Source: Archivesica marissinica (taxonomy: Eukaryota > Mollusca > Bivalvia > Venerida > Vesicomyidae). From it: a stretch of 64,000 bases of DNA. The notes below the pieces were generated by a model. It saw only the letters and a program-made list of their open reading frames with translations, did no database searches and was not told the DNA's origin. The DNA lies in contig CM026395.1 in NCBI GenBank assembly GCA_014843695.1, positions 49,334,557 through 49,398,556 on the forward strand, written 5' to 3'. This document shows, one piece after another, positions 57,949 to 64,000 of this stretch; the stretch's first letter is position 1; each line of letters begins with the position of its first letter. A program made the translations under genes and the position numbers.

Positions 57949-58268
57949 CGTGTGTGTTTTACGTTTATTTATCGTCGCTACCGGTTGCCCATATGAGCGA
58001 CGCCTCCTGAAGAGATTAGTCATTTTTGATTTTTGCAATGATACAGACATAGACCCATTCCAGAGTCTCCTCTCGTTCTTTTACGTGCACGGTGTACAGC
58101 ACCAACACGAGACCTCGGTTTAACGTCCCATCTGAAAGACTGTTAATTTTTGGAGGATAGTGCAATGATACAGACATAGACCCATTCCAGAGTCTCCTCT
58201 CGTTCTTTTACGTGCACGGTGTACAGCACCGACACGAGACCTCGGTTTAACGTCCCATCTGAAAGACT
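57949..58268 (-). mobile_element. SINE family C (reverse) with internal duplication
   Basis: After the tail and body, the segment from TGCAATGATACAGACATAGA to GTCCCATCTGAAAGACT occurs twice, at about 58033 and 58159. The second copy starts from TTTTTGGAGGATAG. The tRNA head is absent. Confidence 0.85.
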
Positions 58269-58351
58269 AAACGACGCCATCTTCCGTTGGATTGATTATA
58301 TAATGGGGTATTGTTAGTTGAGTTTCCAGGACACTAAAATAAGGCCTTTTA

Positions 58352-58589
58352 TCACCACCCCACAATGTGCCGACCCCACGTTGCTTGGGGGTGGGGGGTC
58401 TACCTGTTACGTTAATCTGCCAAACTTTACCACCACCCCACAACGTGCCGACCCCACGTTGCTTTGGGGGGGGGGGGGTTCTACCTGTTACGTTAATCTG
58501 CCAAACTTTACCACCACCCACAACGTGCCGACCCCACGTTGCTTTGGGGGGGGGGGGTTCTACCTGTTACGTTAATCTGCCAAACTTTA
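58352..58589. repeat. 80-bp tandem repeat with long G runs, 3 units
   Basis: The units share CGTGCCGACCCCACGTTGCT, a G run, TCTACCTGTTACGTTAATCT and GCCAAACTTTA. The G runs are interrupted in unit 1, 13 G at 58466-58478 in unit 2 and 12 G at 58546-58557 in unit 3. Confidence 0.93.
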
Positions 58590-58739
58590 ATATCAGCTGA
58601 TTATTCTTTTAATATACAATGGTAAACAATAATTAATTCCCTTTAGAATGTTTGATGGGTGGCGCGAAGGGAACAGCTTGTAGCAAAACCATTCAAAACA
58701 AAGTGCTGAACATTGTATACTATCATGTACATGTATCGT

Positions 58740-59255
58740 ATCAATTAAAGATATTGTACTTTGGCAGAGTTCCGGTGAAAAACCTTTAGGTGTGCACATT
58801 GAGAATGACATGAAACGGAACACCCATAATAAAGCACTTTGTAAAAAGATATCATCATATATCTGGCTGTTATATAGAATTAGGGAGTTTTTATCTGTAC
58901 AGTATCGAACTTTATTTTATAAATCTTATATCCAGCCTCATTTGGATTATTGTGTTATTCTTTGGGTGGTACATCACTATATAATACTCAACAGATTTTA
59001 AAGCTACAAAAACGTGCCTGTCGTACAATCTTAGGTAACGAATATCACGGCTTCAATGAAGCTTTGAAGTTTCTTAACATCCAGCGATTTGACCTACGAG
59101 TCTTTTATCTTAAAGCATGTTTCATGTTTAAAATGTCTAATGATGTTTATCCTAATTATCTCCATGACATGTTCCAACAAAAATCACAAACTGATAATGC
59201 ATTTTTAACACTTCGTTCAAATACAAATCTAAATTTTTATATACGCAAATTGTGA
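58740..59255 (+). mobile_element. LINE reverse transcriptase, C-terminal part, frameshifted
   Basis: Translation reads KPLGVHIENDMKRN, then FYKSYIQPHLDYC and ILW in one frame. It continues after a one-base shift near 58965 as GGTSLYNTQQ, LKLQKRACRTILG and FDLRVFYLKACFMFKMSND. LDYCxxxWG followed by LQKRAxRxI is the familiar region after the polymerase core in CR1/L2/Jockey-type LINEs. The catalytic core (YxDD) is missing. It is inactive. Confidence 0.85.
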
Positions 59256-59606
59256 GATGTTTAAGGGTAGCCTTTTATACTCGGGACAAATTGTTTGGAA
59301 CTGTCTACCCTTGGAAATAAAAACTTCAAGCTCACTTACTTTGTTTAAATCGAAGTGTTTAAAATGGCTGGATGTCTAATATTTACTAATACTGTCAACT
59401 ACTGTTCATAATCCATGCATACAACTTGTAGTTTATGTAGATGCGTTCTTACTTTTATTAGTTCTATTTTTATACCACATGTCTTTTAGTTCAGTTGTTT
59501 TGTATGGCATGTGTGTATACATATGTTTTATGTTTAAGAGGGCCCCATGGAAGATTAGCCTTGCTAAATGGGATACCCTCTCTAAATAAAGAATTTACTT
59601 ACTTAC
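59256..59606 (+). mobile_element. LINE 3' UTR with TTAC tail
   Basis: Continues from the reverse-transcriptase fragment. It ends GAGGGCCCCATGGAAGATTA, CTCTCTAAATAAAG and ACTTACTTACT. Confidence 0.75.
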
Positions 59607-59811
59607 TATTATGTAGATGTATAATAGTACATGTTTCAACAGTTTCATGAACATATATATGATCGTAGAACGTATGTGTAATGACTATAGATTTACTTTA
59701 ACATTGTCCGATCGGTGTTTAGCACCCACGAAACTTTCAATAATTTTGAATCTTAAGCTATGCGGTTAAGCAATATAAAGGTTGTCCGGTTAACTGGTTT
59801 AAGTTTAAACT

Positions 59812-60051
59812 TTTGTTATTTTACAACGATTGCGAAGCAAGTTTTAACAACTTATATTAATCTCTCTCGTTGGCGCGGATGAACGCGTAAATGTTGTCAT
59901 TCGTGTTGGAAGAAATCGGAGTACCCAGAGAAAACCCACCTGTCTGACATGGCGACCACCGTACCATCTCACATACTTCCCGGTCCGAGGATCAAACCCG
60001 GGTTACATTTGTGAGAAGCGAGCGCGCTAACCACTGCGCTAATCGGACAGC
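59812..60051 (-). mobile_element. SINE family A (reverse), duplicate of 6061-6300
   Basis: Mirror image of the copy at 6061-6300, including its TTTGATCC box B variant (here GGATCAAACCC). Confidence 0.9.
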
Positions 60052-60890
60052 CTAACTGGTTAGTAATTCTGACCAAGTTTGACATCACCATATGCATGTT
60101 TAAGAGGATCTGTTGATGATCGATTCCCACATGAGGCAATTCCTTGGGTTCCTATTAGTTAGCATTTATTATAGATGAAATCCATTAGAATCCACAATCC
60201 TACTATGCTACTGATAGATCTCTGAATATGCATAATTGAATTATTACAAAGGCAACGTAATCACTAACAAATCAGTAGACGCTCATTAGCGTATAGAACC
60301 AATCGTCTGGACTGATTACGAAGTCATACGGGGATTACGGAAGTGGGCGACCAAGCAGACTGATGTTCCGTTTCAAATCACCGCATCAGGTGTATCAAAT
60401 TGACAAACGCTAATAACGTAAACTGAGATTAGAGAGTTGTTGTTGGAAGTTCAATTCACGTGTAGCCTAGCTTCTAGATGAATTATGGAATCAATAATGC
60501 ATCGAGTAATATTTGATAATTTAAGAACATCATTATCATCAAGCGCCATATGATCGTTCCCACCTGTTTTCGAATTTGTTTGCTAATGACGTCATCGATG
60601 TCAAAAACACGTGCTTGGTGTATATTGTACACGCTCGAAAATGAGCTAGAAATAAAATATATAATCACATTATATTTCGGACATAATTATGTAAATGTTG
60701 ATGTTTTCATCAATATCTAAGATGATATGATAGATAGATAGATTTTATTGAACAAAAGGTCATAAACCCATGAGTCCATGGTACATGTCTATATACATTT
60801 ATACATACACACATTTTACAATACTAAGCAATTATATTAATAGTTGTTGTTCATTATATACACATCTAATGGGTGTTTATAGTAGCACAC
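60052..60890. other. Duplicated unique DNA and LINE-like tail (reverse)
   Basis: Mirror of 5222-6060. It contains the GATAGATAGATAGATTTTAT tail. A 61-codon frame is identical in both copies but has no known domain. Confidence 0.6.
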
Positions 60891-61647
60891 TTAATCAACA
60901 TCTTCCAAATACATGTACACATTCATACAACATCTTCCAAATACATGTACACATTCATACAACATCTTCCAAATACATGTACACAATCATACAACATCTT
61001 CCAAATACACGTACACATTCATACAACATCTTCCAAATACATGTACACATTCATACAACATCTTCCAAATACACGTACACATTCATACAACATCTTCCAA
61101 ATACATGTACACATTCATACAACATCTTCCAAATACATGTACACATTCATACAACATCTTCCAAATACACGTACACATTCATACAACATCTTCCAAATAC
61201 ATGTACACATTCATACAACATCTTCCAAATACATGTACACATTCATACAACATCTCCAAATACACGTACACATTCATACAACATCTTCCAAATACACGTA
61301 CACATTCATACAACATCTTCCAAATACATGTACACATTCATACAACATCTTCCAAATACATGTACACATTCATACAACATCTTCCAAATACATGTACACA
61401 TTCATACAACATCTTCCAAATACATGTACACATTCATACAACATCTTCCAAATACATGTACACATTCATACAACATCTTCCAAATACATGTACACATTCA
61501 TACAACATCTTCCAAATACATGTACACATTCATACAACATCTTCCAAATACATGTACACATTCATACAACATCTTCCAAATACACGTACACATTCATACA
61601 ACATCTTCCAAATACACGTACACATTCATACAACATCTTCCAAATAC
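60891..61647. repeat. 32-bp minisatellite, about 24 units before the gap
   Basis: Reverse complement of the array at 2098-5217. The first six units from the junction follow the same ATG/ACG order as the left array apart from one T-to-A change, and then the order differs. One unit near 61250 has lost a base (CATCTCCAAATAC). Confidence 0.95.
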
Positions 61648-62647
61648 NNNNNNNNNNNNNNNNNNNNNNNNNNNNNNNNNNNNNNNNNNNNNNNNNNNNN
61701 NNNNNNNNNNNNNNNNNNNNNNNNNNNNNNNNNNNNNNNNNNNNNNNNNNNNNNNNNNNNNNNNNNNNNNNNNNNNNNNNNNNNNNNNNNNNNNNNNNNN
61801 NNNNNNNNNNNNNNNNNNNNNNNNNNNNNNNNNNNNNNNNNNNNNNNNNNNNNNNNNNNNNNNNNNNNNNNNNNNNNNNNNNNNNNNNNNNNNNNNNNNN
61901 NNNNNNNNNNNNNNNNNNNNNNNNNNNNNNNNNNNNNNNNNNNNNNNNNNNNNNNNNNNNNNNNNNNNNNNNNNNNNNNNNNNNNNNNNNNNNNNNNNNN
62001 NNNNNNNNNNNNNNNNNNNNNNNNNNNNNNNNNNNNNNNNNNNNNNNNNNNNNNNNNNNNNNNNNNNNNNNNNNNNNNNNNNNNNNNNNNNNNNNNNNNN
62101 NNNNNNNNNNNNNNNNNNNNNNNNNNNNNNNNNNNNNNNNNNNNNNNNNNNNNNNNNNNNNNNNNNNNNNNNNNNNNNNNNNNNNNNNNNNNNNNNNNNN
62201 NNNNNNNNNNNNNNNNNNNNNNNNNNNNNNNNNNNNNNNNNNNNNNNNNNNNNNNNNNNNNNNNNNNNNNNNNNNNNNNNNNNNNNNNNNNNNNNNNNNN
62301 NNNNNNNNNNNNNNNNNNNNNNNNNNNNNNNNNNNNNNNNNNNNNNNNNNNNNNNNNNNNNNNNNNNNNNNNNNNNNNNNNNNNNNNNNNNNNNNNNNNN
62401 NNNNNNNNNNNNNNNNNNNNNNNNNNNNNNNNNNNNNNNNNNNNNNNNNNNNNNNNNNNNNNNNNNNNNNNNNNNNNNNNNNNNNNNNNNNNNNNNNNNN
62501 NNNNNNNNNNNNNNNNNNNNNNNNNNNNNNNNNNNNNNNNNNNNNNNNNNNNNNNNNNNNNNNNNNNNNNNNNNNNNNNNNNNNNNNNNNNNNNNNNNNN
62601 NNNNNNNNNNNNNNNNNNNNNNNNNNNNNNNNNNNNNNNNNNNNNNN
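61648..62647. other. Assembly gap, exactly 1000 N
   Basis: A second fixed-size scaffold gap. It falls inside the 32-bp satellite. Confidence 0.99.
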
Positions 62648-62740
62648 GCTGCATGTACTACTCATAGTATTGCCAATATTTATATTTAAGCACACAACAA
62701 TCGATTTGTTTTGCATTTATGTGAAGTTATTATTATACTA

Positions 62741-62949
62741 GAGGACATAGAAAACGCACACTTCGGATAAATGTGTTTTTACATGAAAATATTTTTTGAA
62801 AAACAATAACTAAATGCATATACATTTGTTTGTTCAGTTCGTGTTTTGTAATAAAGATGTGATATATCTTTGATGGAATCCATCGTATTTCGTTTTCATA
62901 TATATATAATAATAACCATATAATGTACGTGTGCGTTTTCTATGTCCTC
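62741..62949. mobile_element. MITE, TA-flanked, GAGGACATAG family, copy 2 (intact ends)
   Basis: The left end GAGGACATAGAAAACGCACA and the right end TGTGCGTTTTCTATGTCCTC are perfect inverted repeats. TA lies at 62739-62740 and 62950-62951. It is 209 bp and non-coding. Confidence 0.9.
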
Positions 62950-62984
62950 TAGCATATAATTAAGCTTTAAACAAATTAATTTTA

Positions 62985-63275
62985 GTTTGGATGCGAAATA
63001 CATTTTGTTATCTCTTACACATTAGATAAAACGCTCTCAAGAGCACCACATTCCTCATGGAATCCATCGTTACGAGGGAGAGAGAAGAGCAGCACATTCC
63101 TCATGGAATCCATCGTTACGAGGGAGAGAGAAGAGCAGCACATTCCTCATGGAATCCATCGTTACGAGGGAGAGAGAAGAGCACCACATTCCTCATGGAA
63201 TCCATCGTTACGAGGGAGAGAGAAGAGCACCACATTCCTCATGGAATCCATCGTTACGAGGGAGAGAGAAGAGAC
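62985..63275 (-). repeat. 46-bp tandem repeat grown from SINE family B, 5 units
   Basis: A decayed reverse SINE B tail (62985-63045) leads into CATTCCTCATGGAATCCATC, GTTACGAGGGAGAGAGAAGA, GCAGCA, repeated at 63056, 63102, 63148, 63194 and 63240. The unit is the interior of SINE B (compare CATTCCTGATGGAATCCATC at 25277). The 64- and 91-codon frames here are by-products. Confidence 0.9.
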
Positions 63276-63550
63276 ACTGAGGATGTATGTGTCTTAGTCA
63301 TCTGCCCAGAGCAAAACTCTTCAAATTCTTAAAGTACATACCAGGAATAAAAAACGTAGTGTAGACTTTTACTACACCGGACATAATGTCACTAGGGGAC
63401 GATATTCAAAATGGCCGCCGTCGCACTTTAAGTCATTATATATATTGGCTCATAGATGTGATAGAAATGCAACCTTAGTGTCTAGAATGGGGGTTTTGGG
63501 GTCTGGGAATTCAATTATGGCAATATAAATGCTCTTGAGCAGATGTGTAA

Positions 63551-63605
63551 TCCAGGGATCGCAGGTATGGGCAACCGACAGCGACTACAAATAAACGTAA
63601 AACAC
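63551..63605 (+). mobile_element. SINE family C with large internal deletion
   Basis: ATCCAGGGATCGCAGGT from the head is joined directly to ATGGGCAACCGACAGCGACT and the tail AATAAACGTAAAACACG. About 170 bp of body is lost. Confidence 0.75.
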
Positions 63606-64000
63606 GAAATGTAAAAATGTGGGTGTATGAGTTTTACCACTGGGTATGTACTTTAAGAATTTGAAGAATATTGGTCTGGGCATAAAAATGCATACGCACG
63701 CTTCCTCAGCCACCGCATTATCTGTTCTGAGGACAACACCACAGTGACTGGCTGGGCTCGAACTCACAGTATATGGGTTGCAAGGCGGACACCGTATCCA
63801 TTACACCACGGAGGCCCACAACATAAATAAATCTCAAAGTATGTTCATCCGCATCAGATAACGACGTAATGTCATGAAGAACTGTATGAGAGCTAAGTGG
63901 ATGGTTATATACGAGTATTGATAAATAATGACCGACGTCCGTTCCAATAAAGGTTACATCGGAAGAAATGTTCCTCATCTTCAATGCTATGATTACATGA
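63606..64000. other. tRNA-like SINE head (reverse) at 63740-63812; otherwise no feature
   Basis: On the - strand, TGGGCCTCCGTGGTGTAATG, an anticodon-like loop CTTGCAA and GTGAGTTCGAGCCCAGCC form a tRNA-like head with clean A and B boxes. I see no complete body, so it is probably another SINE family rather than a tRNA gene. Confidence 0.5.

Larger units (their letters stand above)
59167..60913 (-). repeat. Right copy of the 1.75-kb inverted duplication
   Basis: Reverse complement of 5199-6945. No substitutions were found in the stretches I compared outside the satellite. The copy continues into the same 32-bp satellite and then the second N gap. Confidence 0.93.

Overview
This is a piece of an animal nuclear genome, most likely a bivalve mollusc or another lophotrochozoan. 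It is AT-rich, and its one convincing gene has GT-AG introns. The rest is packed with tRNA-derived SINEs, short terminal-inverted-repeat elements, fragments of non-LTR retrotransposons and long minisatellite arrays. The gene family is specific to animals. The mollusc placement rests on the general look of the repeats and is an inference.

The gene is on the + strand, with four coding exons at 14418-15123, 23561-23643, 40905-41097 and 43556-43818. Joined, they keep one frame (intron phases 1, 0, 1) and encode about 414 residues. The product is an RGK-family (Rad/Gem/Rem/Kir) small GTPase. It has a canonical P-loop, NKxD and ETSA motifs, a degenerate switch II, a long basic, Ser-rich N-terminus with five RRxS/T sites and one RSxSxP site, and a C-terminal CxxLxx(V) motif. 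Residues R320, L347 and H349 match in spacing and type the trio that Gem and Rem use to bind the calcium-channel beta subunit. The introns are large (8.4, 17.3 and 2.5 kb) and full of satellites and SINEs. Exon 2 sits between inverted repeats, and a SINE begins about 10 nt after the exon 3 donor.

Layout: 1-6945 is the end of one contig, with SINEs, a LINE ORF2 tail, a 3.1 kb array of 32-bp units and a 3' LINE end. 6946-7945 is a gap of exactly 1000 N. 7946-14340 is upstream flank with microsatellites and SINEs. 14341-43818 is the RGK gene. 43819-52195 is downstream flank with SINEs, MITEs and a 39-bp array. 52196-57402 is a 5.2 kb array of 34-bp units with higher-order structure. 57403-61647 holds a LINE fragment and an inverted copy of 5199-6945 that runs into the same 32-bp satellite. 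61648-62647 is a second gap of exactly 1000 N. 62648-64000 starts a third contig.

The inverted copies (5199-6945 and 59167-60913, coordinates summing to 66112 with no length change at any anchor checked) end contigs A and B. The simplest explanation is that the 54 kb contig carrying the gene is placed backwards in the scaffold. I found no second protein gene, no true tRNA or rRNA gene and no CRISPR array. The most unusual features are repeat-level: SINE families with different tRNA heads but shared tails, minisatellites grown from SINE interiors, and fold-back structures inside the RGK introns.
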